Origin: Flavobacterium psychrophilum
Lineage (GTDB): Bacteria > Bacteroidota > Bacteroidia > Flavobacteriales > Flavobacteriaceae
Assembly (NCBI GenBank): GCA_945872875.1
Contig: CAMCBB010000012.1
Coordinates: 1-24,822 of the forward strand
Length of the DNA stretch: 24,822 nt
Direction of reading: 5' to 3'
Part shown: in pieces, positions 1-6,695 of the stretch
Layout: each line of letters begins with the position of its first letter
Position numbering within the stretch: the stretch's first letter is position 1
Made by a program: the position numbers and the translations under genes
The notes under the pieces: generated by a model
What the model was told of the DNA's origin: nothing
Database searches by the model: none
Seen by the model: the letters and a program-made list of their open reading frames with translations, nothing else

Positions 1-638
1 TCTTTTGCTTCGTCGGCAATCATCCAATAATCGCGTTCTGAATCGGCGTGTACTTTATCAAAAGTTTGCCCTGAATGCTGCGAAATTATTTTATACAATT
101 CATCTTTTAATTTAAGCATTTCGCGTAGATTGATTTCCATATCGGTAGCAACCCCTTGTGCTCCACCTGATGGTTGGTGAATCATCACTCTTGAATGTGG
201 TAATGCCGAACGCTTTCCTGCTGCTCCTGCACACAATAATACGGCTCCCATTGAAGCCGCCATACCGGTACAAATTGTAGCTACATCGGGTTTGATGTAT
301 TGCATGGTGTCGTAAATTCCTAATCCTGCATATACGCTTCCGCCTGGAGAGTTTAAGTAAATTTGAATGTCTTTAGAAGCGTCAACACTTTCTAAAAACA
401 ACAATTGCGCTTGTACGATATTTGCAATTTGATCGTCTATTCCGGTGCCAAGAAAGATAATTCTATCCATCATTAAACGAGAAAAAACATCCAATTGAGA
501 TACATTTAAATGACGCTCTTCAATAATGTAAGGAGTCATATTAGTTGGATTCATAGCGCCAACAATTTTATCATAATACATTGCATTTACACCTTGGTGC
601 TTGGTCGCAAATTTTCTAAATTCTTTTCCGTAATTCAT
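1..638 (-). CDS. clpP: ATP-dependent Clp protease proteolytic subunit (partial, C-terminus cut by window edge)
   Basis: Serine peptidase subunit that forms the barrel degrading proteins fed by a Clp ATPase in the cytoplasm. Translating the minus strand from the ATG at 638 gives about 212 residues that run off the left edge, probably only some 20 residues short. The catalytic triad is visible: Ser129 in GMAASMGA, His154 in VMIHQPSGGAQG and Asp203 in ERDYW. The spacing of 25 and 49 residues equals that of E. coli ClpP (98/123/172 in mature numbering). The N-terminus is somewhat longer than in E. coli, starting MNYGKEFRKFATKHQG. It lies downstream of tig in the same direction, a common bacterial order (tig-clpP-clpX), so clpX may lie beyond the edge. 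A tig terminator and a candidate promoter at 719-749 suggest that it is transcribed separately. Confidence 0.96.
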   Translation of the reverse strand, partial: MNYGKEFRKFATKHQGVNAMYYDKIVGAMNPTNMTPYIIEERHLNVSQLDVFSRLMMDRIIFLGTGIDDQIANIVQAQLLFLESVDASKDIQIYLNSPGGSVYAGLGIYDTMQYIKPDVATICTGMAASMGAVLLCAGAAGKRSALPHSRVMIHQPSGGAQGVATDMEINLREMLKLKDELYKIISQHSGQTFDKVHADSERDYWMIADEAK

Positions 639-718
639 TTTAAATTTTAGTTTAAAAGGTTTATTTGAGTAAAGTTTAAAGTTGTTGTACTAAAAACCGA
701 TATTATTTTTAATCTATG

Positions 719-749
719 CAAAGGTCGTACCTTTTATTTTATGTGACAA
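719..749 (-). promoter_or_regulatory. candidate clpP promoter
   Basis: On the minus strand a TTG (747-749) is followed after 20 bases by GACCTTTGC (box 719-726). This resembles the flavobacterial TTG-N17-23-TAnnTTTG pattern but has two mismatches at the start of the -7 box. A short inverted repeat AAAGGT/ACCTTT (720-725 and 729-734) overlaps the box. It lies about 80 bases upstream of the clpP ATG. The call rests on pattern and position only. Confidence 0.35.
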
Positions 750-786
750 ACTGTCGCTTAGATATTTAGTTTTATTTCCTTTAAAG

Positions 787-862
787 TCCTAGCCCAGATA
801 GTAGCGGAAATCCTTTTTTAGTTTTTCTAAAAAAGATTGCAACGAATAGCTGGAATAGCTTC
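787..862 (+). ncRNA. structured intergenic element resembling a dispersed flavobacterial RNA repeat (Flavo-1-like?)
   Basis: About 75 bases between tig and clpP fold into one long interrupted hairpin. Outer pairs are AGC (791-793) with GCT (858-860) and CCAG (794-797) with CTGG (850-853). A purine-rich internal loop contains GATAGTAGCGGAAATC (797-812) on one side and GATTGCAACGAATAG (835-849) on the other. The tip is CTTTTTTAG (813-821) with CTAAAAAAG (827-835) and a five-base loop. From memory, similar AGCCC-GATAG-AGCGG-ATCC elements recur between genes in Flavobacterium genomes, and Rfam describes a Flavo-1 RNA motif in Flavobacteria. I cannot confirm the match. The plus strand is chosen from that remembered orientation; pairing alone does not decide it. 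Confidence 0.45.
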
Positions 863-899
863 TAAAAAAAAGCGTCAAAATCATATTGACTTTGACGCT
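863..899 (-). terminator. tig rho-independent terminator
   Basis: Just after the tig stop the minus strand has the stem AGCGTCAAA (891-899) with TTTGACGCT (871-879), an 11-base loop, and then an eight-T run (871-864). This is a strong intrinsic terminator. It separates tig from clpP and from the structured element. Confidence 0.85.
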
Positions 900-921
900 C
901 AAATATACTATTATTTTGGAT

Positions 922-2247
922 TTATTCGTTGTACATTGCTGCAACAAATTGCTCATATGTAACTTTTTTGGCTTTAGGATTGGCTTTTTCTTTGAAAAGT
1001 TGCAACATTTTTTCTGCTACCACTTGTTCTGAAAGTTTTTTAACCTCCTCTTGATTAGAAAGTACACGCGCTACAATTCCTTCAACCTCTTCATCGGTTG
1101 GATTCATTTGACCGTATTGTGCCATTTGCTTACGAATTGCATTTGCAGTAAACGCTTTTAAGTCTTCAAAAGTGATTTGGATGTTACTTTGCGCCAATGC
1201 TTTTCCTTCGATTAATTGAAAACGCAATCCTTTTTCAGAACGATTGTATTCAACCTCTGCTTCTTCTGCAGATAATTTTTTCTCACCAACAGTTTGTAAC
1301 CATCTAACAAGGAATTCTTTTGGCAAGTCAAATTTGGTGTTTTCAATTAAGAAATCTTGAACATCTGCCATTAATTTTTGCTCTGATTGTGTAGCAAAAT
1401 GTTTTTCGGCATCTTCCTTGATTTTTTCTTTAACTTCTCCCACTGAAGTTACAGCTCCAGGTCCGAAAAGTTTATCAAATAACTCTTGGTTTAAGTCTGC
1501 TGGTTCGTGTGCTACTACTTCATCAATAGTAAAGGTAACTTCCACATCTAAATCGTGTACCACATCATGCGACACATTCAAATAATCCATTAATTTGTGT
1601 GCATCATGAAATAACCCGTTGGTTTTCATTGTGATTACATCCCCTACTTTTTTACCAATAAAAGACTTTGCTAATTTTGCATCCGCTAATTCTTCAAGGT
1701 CAATTGTAGTTCGGTTGTTAATTCCTTCTGCTTCGTTTACAAAAACTCCTGAAACATCATTTCCTTTAGCAACAACTGTTTGAGAGATTATTTTTCCGTA
1801 TTGTTTTTGAATTCTTGCAACTTGCGCATCTAGCATGGCGTCGTCTGCAACAATTTCATATTTTACGATATTATTTTTTGCATCTAAATTGATTTCGAAT
1901 TCTGGAGCAATTCCAATTTCGAATTCAAAAGTTAAATCTTCATCACTCCAATTGAAATTTTCATTCACTTTAGGAAGCGGAGATCCAAGAAGGTTTATTC
2001 TTTCTGATTGCAAAAAGCGCTCCAAAGCTAAGTTTACCACTTTGTTTACTTCTTCAACTTTTATTGCAGCCCCGTATTGTTTTTCTACTAATGCTTTTGG
2101 CACTGCTCCTTTACGGAATCCTTTTACAGTTGCCAACGGCATTTTTTCATTAATTCTTTTTGCTACTTGACCTTTGTAATCCATGTATGGAACGGTAAGC
2201 ACAATTACTTCATTTACTGCATCTATTGCAACTCTTTTAATATCCAT
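922..2247 (-). CDS. tig: trigger factor (ribosome-associated chaperone and peptidyl-prolyl isomerase)
   Basis: Binds at the ribosomal exit tunnel and shields nascent chains. The start is set at the ATG at 2247 (441 residues, MDIKRVAIDAVNEV), because the 21 extra residues of the open frame read through promoter sequence and match nothing. The ribosome-docking signature GFRKGAVP is at residues 43-50, the same place as in the E. coli protein. A divergent FKBP-like middle domain lies at roughly 160-240, followed by the helical C-terminal chaperone arms. Length is typical for Bacteroidetes trigger factors. The FKBP part is poorly conserved, as is usual in this phylum, so isomerase activity is uncertain. 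It has its own promoter (2280-2310) and terminator (863-899), so it is probably monocistronic. Confidence 0.93.
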   Translation of the reverse strand: MDIKRVAIDAVNEVIVLTVPYMDYKGQVAKRINEKMPLATVKGFRKGAVPKALVEKQYGAAIKVEEVNKVVNLALERFLQSERINLLGSPLPKVNENFNWSDEDLTFEFEIGIAPEFEINLDAKNNIVKYEIVADDAMLDAQVARIQKQYGKIISQTVVAKGNDVSGVFVNEAEGINNRTTIDLEELADAKLAKSFIGKKVGDVITMKTNGLFHDAHKLMDYLNVSHDVVHDLDVEVTFTIDEVVAHEPADLNQELFDKLFGPGAVTSVGEVKEKIKEDAEKHFATQSEQKLMADVQDFLIENTKFDLPKEFLVRWLQTVGEKKLSAEEAEVEYNRSEKGLRFQLIEGKALAQSNIQITFEDLKAFTANAIRKQMAQYGQMNPTDEEVEGIVARVLSNQEEVKKLSEQVVAEKMLQLFKEKANPKAKKVTYEQFVAAMYNE

Positions 2248-2271
2248 CTTGATAATTTTTATATAATAAAA

Positions 2272-2306
2272 TTGGGTTGCAAAATTATAACATTTTTGCA
2301 ACCCAA
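2272..2306 (-). terminator. perfect 13-bp inverted repeat overlapping the tig promoter: terminator of the pdxJ unit or operator
   Basis: TTGGGTTGCAAAA (2272-2284) and TTTTGCAACCCAA (2294-2306) are perfect inverted copies with nine bases between them. On the minus strand the hairpin follows the stop of the membrane-protein gene (2330) and is followed by TTTTATTATAT, which fits a terminator for the pdxJ unit. It also contains the tig -7 box, so it could equally be a protein-binding site. Confidence 0.55.
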
Positions 2307-2310
2307 CCAA
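2280..2310 (-). promoter_or_regulatory. tig promoter
   Basis: Minus strand TTG (2308-2310), 20 bases, then TAATTTTGC (box 2280-2287). This is an exact match to the flavobacterial TTG-N17-23-TAnnTTTG consensus. Transcription would start near 2273, about 25 bases before the ATG at 2247. The -7 box lies inside one arm of the inverted repeat at 2272-2306. Confidence 0.7.
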
Positions 2311-2329
2311 GTTTTTATTATGCTGTTTT

Positions 2330-2677
2330 TTATTTGTTTTCTCTAGCTAGTTTATACACTACCGACTGCGATATTGAAAGTATGATACTGAATAAAAGTG
2401 CTCCAAAAAAGCCCTTTACCACAAAGCCGTCAACAAGATTAGCACACAATGCAATCATACCGGCATTTATTACTAATAAAAAGAGGCCGAGTGAAAATAC
2501 AGTTATTGGTAATGTAAAAAATACAAATATTGGTTTCACAAATACATTTAATAACCCCAATACTATTGAAACAATTATTGCCGATTTCACTCCGGCAACA
2601 TGAGCAATACTAGGAAAAAAATAAGAAATGATTAAAACCAAAATTGAAGTTACAAGAATTCTAAAAAGTAAATTCAT
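2330..2677 (-). CDS. small integral membrane protein, YvlD / phage holin 4 type (PF04020-like)
   Basis: 115 residues forming four hydrophobic segments, roughly 4-22, 30-50, 55-78 and 88-110. The motifs LGLLNVFVKPIFVFFTLPIT and LGLFLLVINAGMIAL are typical of the PF04020 family, named for a mycobacteriophage holin but mostly found as chromosomal inner-membrane proteins such as Bacillus YvlD. Nothing here suggests a prophage. It is the last gene of a unit with pdxJ and the hydrolase (10-base gap) and is followed by the hairpin at 2272-2306. The molecular role of the family is not established. I am confident of the family and not of any function. Confidence 0.8.
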   Translation of the reverse strand: MNLLFRILVTSILVLIISYFFPSIAHVAGVKSAIIVSIVLGLLNVFVKPIFVFFTLPITVFSLGLFLLVINAGMIALCANLVDGFVVKGFFGALLFSIILSISQSVVYKLARENK

Positions 2678-2687
2678 AGGATATCGT

Positions 2688-3449
2688 TTATTTTAAAAAT
2701 TTAGCCGTTTCCTCAAAAAATGTTTTAGGGTTTTCGGCATGCAGCCAATGACCAACATTTGGAATGGTTGCTAATTCAAAATTAGGAAAATGTTTTTTTA
2801 TTTCGGGCAAATCGGAATCTAAAATGTAATTTGAATTTCCACCGCGGATAAATAATGTTGGATTTTCAAAGTAGGCGCTTGCTGGTAAAGCAGTTCCAAT
2901 GACTTCAATTTTAGCATTAAAAACAGGTAAGTTAAAACGGTAAGCCAATTGACCAGGTTCTTTCCAATAAAGGCTTTTCATCAAAAATTGTCGGGTTCCA
3001 AAATCAGGAATGTAGGGGTAAAGCGTTTCTTCAACCTGAGCTCGGTCGGGTTTTTGAGAAAAATCTACAGCGTTCAAACCGGCTAGAATTTCTTGGTGGT
3101 GTGGCGCATAATATTTTGGACCAATATCGGCTACAATTAATTTATCTACTCGCTCTTGACAGCTAGTTGCAAACAACATCGCAACTTTGCCCCCCATGGA
3201 ATGGCCAATAATTGAAACCTTTTCTAAATTATTTTCTTGGCAATATTCTAGAACATCCTGCGCCATGATATCGTAAGTAAAATCATCTGAATGAAAACTT
3301 TTTCCGTGATTTCTTAAATCTAAGATATGCGTCTGAAAACCTTCGGCAGCATAAAGCGATCCGAAAGTTTTCCAATTATCAGACATGCCTAAAAATCCGT
3401 GGATGATTAACAAGGGTTTGCCTTGGCCTTCTATTCTTGAATATAACAT
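2688..3449 (-). CDS. alpha/beta-fold hydrolase, YbfF-like esterase
   Basis: 253 residues with the complete alpha/beta hydrolase pattern: oxyanion-hole HGF at 17-19, nucleophile Ser84 in GHSMGG, and catalytic His234 in VGHWLHAE. The acid is probably Asp108 in VADIGP, the position used in the E. coli esterase YbfF. No signal peptide, so cytoplasmic. Such proteins hydrolyse small acyl esters or thioesters, but the natural substrate cannot be read from the sequence. It starts four bases after the pdxJ stop, so the two are cotranscribed. Possible alternatives within the fold are haloperoxidase-like or lactonase activity. Confidence 0.88.
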   Translation of the reverse strand: MLYSRIEGQGKPLLIIHGFLGMSDNWKTFGSLYAAEGFQTHILDLRNHGKSFHSDDFTYDIMAQDVLEYCQENNLEKVSIIGHSMGGKVAMLFATSCQERVDKLIVADIGPKYYAPHHQEILAGLNAVDFSQKPDRAQVEETLYPYIPDFGTRQFLMKSLYWKEPGQLAYRFNLPVFNAKIEVIGTALPASAYFENPTLFIRGGNSNYILDSDLPEIKKHFPNFELATIPNVGHWLHAENPKTFFEETAKFLK

Positions 3450-3453
3450 TTTG

Positions 3454-4167
3454 TTATTTTAATTTTTGCAAATACATGTTTACTACATTATCCAATCCCA
3501 AATAAAGTGCTTCCGAAATTAGGGCATGCCCAATAGAAACTTCTAATAATCCGGGGATATTTTCTTTGAAAAATTGAATATTATCCAAACTCAAATCGTG
3601 ACCAGCATTTATTCCTAAACCCAATTTATTAGCTAATAAAGCAGCTTTTTTGTAGGGTTCAATTCCTGTTTTATTCCCTAAACCATATTGGTGTGCAAAT
3701 TCTTCGGTATACAATTCAATTCGGTCAGCACCTGTTGCTTTTGCGCCTTCAATCATTTCTAAAATAGGATCTACAAATATAGAAGTTCGAATGCCGTTGC
3801 GTTGAAATTCAGCAATAACTTCCGTTAAATAAGTTTGATTTTTTATAGTGTCCCATCCAGCTGAAGAGGTTATGGCTCCAATAGCATCGGGAACCAAAGT
3901 AACTTGTGTTGGCTTGCATTCTAAAACCAAATCAATAAAATTATGCTGCGGATTTCCTTCAATATTATATTCGGTATAAACAATCGATTTTAAATCGCGT
4001 GCATCTTGATACCGAATATGACGCTCGTCTGGACGCGGATGAATGGTGATTCCGTGCGCTCCAAATTTTTGAATATCTTTTGCAACTTGAAGTAAATCGG
4101 GCACATTACCTCCACGAGCATTTCGCAAAGTGGCAATTTTATTGATGTTTACACTTAATTTTGTCAT
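3454..4167 (-). CDS. pdxJ: pyridoxine 5'-phosphate synthase
   Basis: Final step of the DXP-dependent pathway to vitamin B6: condenses 1-deoxy-D-xylulose 5-phosphate with 3-amino-2-oxopropyl phosphate to pyridoxine 5'-phosphate. 237 residues, the usual TIM-barrel length. Recognised by SVNINKIATLRNARGG at the N-terminus and by the active-site residues His43 (TIHPRPDERH), Glu70 (NIEGN) and His190 (GLGINAGHDL), at nearly the same positions as in E. coli (45, 72, 193). The phosphate-binding SIGHALI motif is near the end. First gene of a unit with the hydrolase and the PF04020 protein. It is divergent from the CBS-nadK pair across a 110-base gap, with a promoter at 4212-4239. Confidence 0.96.
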   Translation of the reverse strand: MTKLSVNINKIATLRNARGGNVPDLLQVAKDIQKFGAHGITIHPRPDERHIRYQDARDLKSIVYTEYNIEGNPQHNFIDLVLECKPTQVTLVPDAIGAITSSAGWDTIKNQTYLTEVIAEFQRNGIRTSIFVDPILEMIEGAKATGADRIELYTEEFAHQYGLGNKTGIEPYKKAALLANKLGLGINAGHDLSLDNIQFFKENIPGLLEVSIGHALISEALYLGLDNVVNMYLQKLK

Positions 4168-4211
4168 GGGTTATTTCGGATTTCTTTATTGAAATTGTGG
4201 TTACAAAAATA

Positions 4212-4239
4212 CAAAGTTAAAATAAGGTTTTATGTTCAA
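4212..4239 (-). promoter_or_regulatory. pdxJ promoter
   Basis: Minus strand TTG (4237-4239), 17 bases, then TAACTTTG (4212-4219), an exact fit to TTG-N17-23-TAnnTTTG. A second overlapping box, TATTTTTG (4204-4211), has a less suitable spacing of 25. The ATG at 4167 lies about 44 bases downstream. Confidence 0.6.
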
Positions 4240-4247
4240 AAATTTGA

Positions 4248-4255
4248 TTATTTTG
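4248..4255 (+). promoter_or_regulatory. candidate -7 box for the CBS protein - nadK unit
   Basis: TTATTTTGC matches TAnnTTTGC except for the second base and lies 22 bases before the ATG at 4278. No clear -33 TTG is present at 17-23 bases. It would sit back to back with the pdxJ promoter. Confidence 0.4.
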
Positions 4256-4277
4256 CAACGAATATTGAACGCCAATT

Positions 4278-4937
4278 ATGAACGAAATTTCTGAATACAT
4301 TTCAAACGACTTCAAAGCTATAGATAGCCAAGAAACTATTGCAGAAGTGCAGTTGTTTTTTGATGAAGTTGCCTTTTCTCATTTTTCGGTATTAAAAGAA
4401 GGAGTATATGTGGGTTGCATTGCTGCAGATGATGTAGAGACATTTGATTTTGACAAAAAAGTTAGTGATTACAAATATACTTTGGAAGGCTTTTTTGCTA
4501 GAACTACTATGAATTGGCTAGATGTGCTAGAAGTTTTTGCTAAAAATCATTCTAATATTGTTCCGGTTTTGGATGAAAACAACTCCTATTTGGGTTATTA
4601 TGAACTGGAAGATGTATTGAAATTCTTATATGAAACACCCTTTTTAAAAGACCAAGGCGCAATAATTGTAGTAGAAAAAAATGCAGTTGATTATTCTATT
4701 GGGCAAATTACTCAAATTGTAGAAAGCAATAACGGAAAGTTGCTGGGGTTATTTATTTCTAATGCTTCCGCAGATAAAGTGCAGGTTACAGTTAAAATTG
4801 CAATGGGCCCTAAGAATGATATCATTCAAACTTTTAGAAGGTATAATTATGATATCGTATCCGAACATGAAGAGGACAATTACATTAACAATTTGAAAGA
4901 ACGATCTGAATATTTAGATAAATACTTAAATATTTAA
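4278..4937 (+). CDS. CBS-domain protein with ACT-like C-terminal domain
   Basis: 219 residues, cytoplasmic. Two CBS-like halves cover about 1-120, including FSVLKEGVYVGCIAADDVET and NIVPVLDENNSYLGYYELED, a fold that usually senses adenine nucleotides. Residues about 127-200 look like an ACT small-molecule domain: GAIIVVEKNAVDYSIGQITQ, then a beta strand around LLGLFIS and the closing strand YDIVSEHEE. No enzyme domain is attached. It is followed after 22 bases by nadK in the same direction, and from memory this pair is conserved in Bacteroidetes, so regulation linked to NAD(P) metabolism is a reasonable inference. Database names such as AcuB would rest only on the CBS domains. Family good, role unknown. 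Confidence 0.82.
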   Translation: MNEISEYISNDFKAIDSQETIAEVQLFFDEVAFSHFSVLKEGVYVGCIAADDVETFDFDKKVSDYKYTLEGFFARTTMNWLDVLEVFAKNHSNIVPVLDENNSYLGYYELEDVLKFLYETPFLKDQGAIIVVEKNAVDYSIGQITQIVESNNGKLLGLFISNASADKVQVTVKIAMGPKNDIIQTFRRYNYDIVSEHEEDNYINNLKERSEYLDKYLNI

Positions 4938-4959
4938 TTAAATAGCAAAACTTTAGAAA

Positions 4960-5844
4960 ATGAAAGTAGCCATTTTTGGTCAATATTATCAAAACGACAC
5001 GCGTCCGATTATTAAAGACATTTTTGTTTTTTTTAATGCCAATAATGTAGAATTGGTTATTGAAGATACTTTTTTGAAAATATTGTATGAAGAAAATATT
5101 GTTCAAAAAGAATATAAAACCTTTAACAGTCACGAATGCATAGACAGTAGTTTTGATATTATGGTGAGTATTGGTGGCGATGGAACCATATTAAGAGCTG
5201 CAACTTTTGTAAGAAATTCTGGCGTGCCAATAATTGGAATCAATGCAGGTAGATTGGGATTTTTAGCCAAAGTGCAAAAAGGCAATATTGAATCTTTTCT
5301 TCAACTGGTATTAGAAAAAAAATACACCATTTCAAAAAGAACCCTACTTAGTTTGGAGTGCCATCCGGAAAACAAGCAAGTTTCGGAACTAAATTTTGCC
5401 ATGAACGAAATTAGTGTGAGCAGAAAAGATACTACTTCTATGATTACAATTGATACCGCATTAAATGACGAGCATTTAAATTCGTATTGGGCAGATGGAT
5501 TAATTGTATCAACACCTACAGGATCAACAGGTTATTCCTTAAGCTGTGGCGGACCCGTTTTAACCCCCGATGTAAAAGTTTTGGTAATTACTCCAATCGC
5601 TCCACATAATCTAAATGCAAGACCTTTGGTAATTTCTGATGACACCAAAATCACTTTGCAAGTTTCGGGAAGAGAAGATCAATATTTAGTTTCATTGGAT
5701 TCTAGAATTGCAACTTTAGACAAAAATGCGGTTCTTACGATTAGCAAAACTCCGTTTCAAATTAACATGGTAGAAATTCCAGAAGAAACCTTCCTAAAAA
5801 CCTTACGAAATAAACTTTTATGGGGAGAAGATAAGCGAAATTAA
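4960..5844 (+). CDS. nadK: NAD kinase
   Basis: Phosphorylates NAD to NADP using ATP (or polyphosphate in some homologues) in the cytoplasm. 294 residues, normal length. The hallmark GGDGT is at 72-76 (MVSIGGDGTILRAA), followed by IGINAGRLGFLA (92-103), the NE motif (MNEISVSR, 148-155) and the glycine-rich GLIVSTPTGSTGYSLSCGGP around 180-199. The C-terminal all-beta domain includes TPIAPHNLNARPLVI. It follows the CBS protein and is probably cotranscribed with it. The 166 bases after the stop include no clear terminator but do contain the promoter of the envelope operon. Confidence 0.97.
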   Translation: MKVAIFGQYYQNDTRPIIKDIFVFFNANNVELVIEDTFLKILYEENIVQKEYKTFNSHECIDSSFDIMVSIGGDGTILRAATFVRNSGVPIIGINAGRLGFLAKVQKGNIESFLQLVLEKKYTISKRTLLSLECHPENKQVSELNFAMNEISVSRKDTTSMITIDTALNDEHLNSYWADGLIVSTPTGSTGYSLSCGGPVLTPDVKVLVITPIAPHNLNARPLVISDDTKITLQVSGREDQYLVSLDSRIATLDKNAVLTISKTPFQINMVEIPEETFLKTLRNKLLWGEDKRN

Positions 5845-6010
5845 TACTCTTATTCATACTACAAACCCCTATTTTTCGTTTGATAACTATTCATTTGCAA
5901 AAGAAATGCAAAGAAAACGCTAATGTTGTTAAATATAATTTGTTTTTAATACTAATATGATGCCGTATTAGTTGCTTTAATTGTTATATTTGCACGCTAT
6001 TTTTCGATTA
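5845..6010 (+). promoter_or_regulatory. upstream region of the DUF6089-uppS-bamA unit: -7 box and inverted repeat
   Basis: TATATTTGC (box 5985-5992) matches the Bacteroidetes -7 consensus and lies 18 bases before the ATG at 6011. Where a -33 element would be, there is instead a 7-base inverted repeat, ACTAATA (5951-5957) and TATTAGT (5966-5972), with an 8-base spacer. A weaker pair, TTTGCA (5894-5899) and TGCAAA (5907-5912), lies further upstream without a T run. No terminator for nadK is evident. Confidence 0.55.
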
Positions 6011-6691
6011 ATGAAAAAAATTGTTTTTTATATTTTTATTTTAGGAATAACAAAATTAAGTGCTCAAATTCATGAAGTTGGGTTTTTGTTGGGGGGTAGC
6101 AATTATATAGGGGATGTTGGCAATACAGATTTTATTGCGCCAAATCAACCGGCTTATGGAATTTTGTATAAATGGAACAAAAGCCCAAGGCATGCTTGGA
6201 GAATATCATACATACAAACTAAAATCGCTGGAAATGATTTAGATTCAAAAGTACCTGGTAGATTTAAAAGAGGCTATAATTTTGAAAATAACATTTCTGA
6301 AATATCGGCTGGATTAGAGTTTAATTTTTTTGATTTTAATCTTCATGAATTTGGAGTAAAGGTAACTCCTTACATCTATTCAGGTTTAAGTTATACCATG
6401 TATGAAGAGCTGTATTTTGTAAATGGAATAAGAAAAAAAGACAGTGATGGACGAGCATTTACAATTCCAATGGTAATAGGAATTAAATCAAATATTACAC
6501 CGTCATTAATTTTAGGATTAGAAGTTGGAAGCAGGTATACATATACAGATAATTTAGACGGAAGTAATCCGAAAAACGCTAATTTAGCGTCCTTAAAATT
6601 TGGGAACTTAAATAGTAGAGATTGGTATGTAGTAAGTGGCATTACACTAACTTATACTTTTGGAGAAAAGCCCTGCTACTGTTCATATTAA
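6011..6691 (+). CDS. DUF6089-family outer-membrane barrel protein
   Basis: 226 residues from the ATG at 6011 (MKKIVFYIFILGITKLSAQ). The longer open frame begins with a TTG that lies in the promoter box and is rejected. A signal peptide cleaved after about residue 19 is followed by alternating hydrophobic strands rich in Tyr, Phe and Gly, consistent with a small outer-membrane beta-barrel, with strand-like segments such as EFGVKVTPYIYSGLSYTMY and VVSGITLTYTFGE. The end is GEKPCYCSY, two cysteines one residue apart. It starts the unit leading into uppS (4-base gap) and bamA, a position I recall as conserved in Bacteroidetes, which suggests a part in outer-membrane biogenesis. The function is unknown. 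Porin-family naming would be generic. Confidence 0.8.
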   Translation: MKKIVFYIFILGITKLSAQIHEVGFLLGGSNYIGDVGNTDFIAPNQPAYGILYKWNKSPRHAWRISYIQTKIAGNDLDSKVPGRFKRGYNFENNISEISAGLEFNFFDFNLHEFGVKVTPYIYSGLSYTMYEELYFVNGIRKKDSDGRAFTIPMVIGIKSNITPSLILGLEVGSRYTYTDNLDGSNPKNANLASLKFGNLNSRDWYVVSGITLTYTFGEKPCYCSY

Positions 6692-6695
6692 CAAA

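Noticed and set aside
1835..2170. Plus-strand open frame of 111 codons inside tig
   Set aside because: Antisense shadow of trigger factor; no promoter and no recognisable protein pattern.
2277..2603. Plus-strand open frame of 108 codons over the PF04020 gene
   Set aside because: Antisense to a clear membrane protein; composition reflects the opposite strand.
2330..2677. Reading the 'phage holin' family name as a sign of a prophage
   Set aside because: No other phage genes, integrase or attachment repeats nearby; PF04020 proteins are common chromosomal membrane proteins.
4885..5133. Minus-strand open frame of 82 codons at the CBS-nadK junction
   Set aside because: Antisense shadow in AT-rich sequence, Ile/Asn/Phe-rich product without family features.
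5894..5912. TTTGCA/TGCAAA inverted repeat after nadK as a terminator
   Set aside because: Only six base pairs with weak pairing and no T run on either strand.
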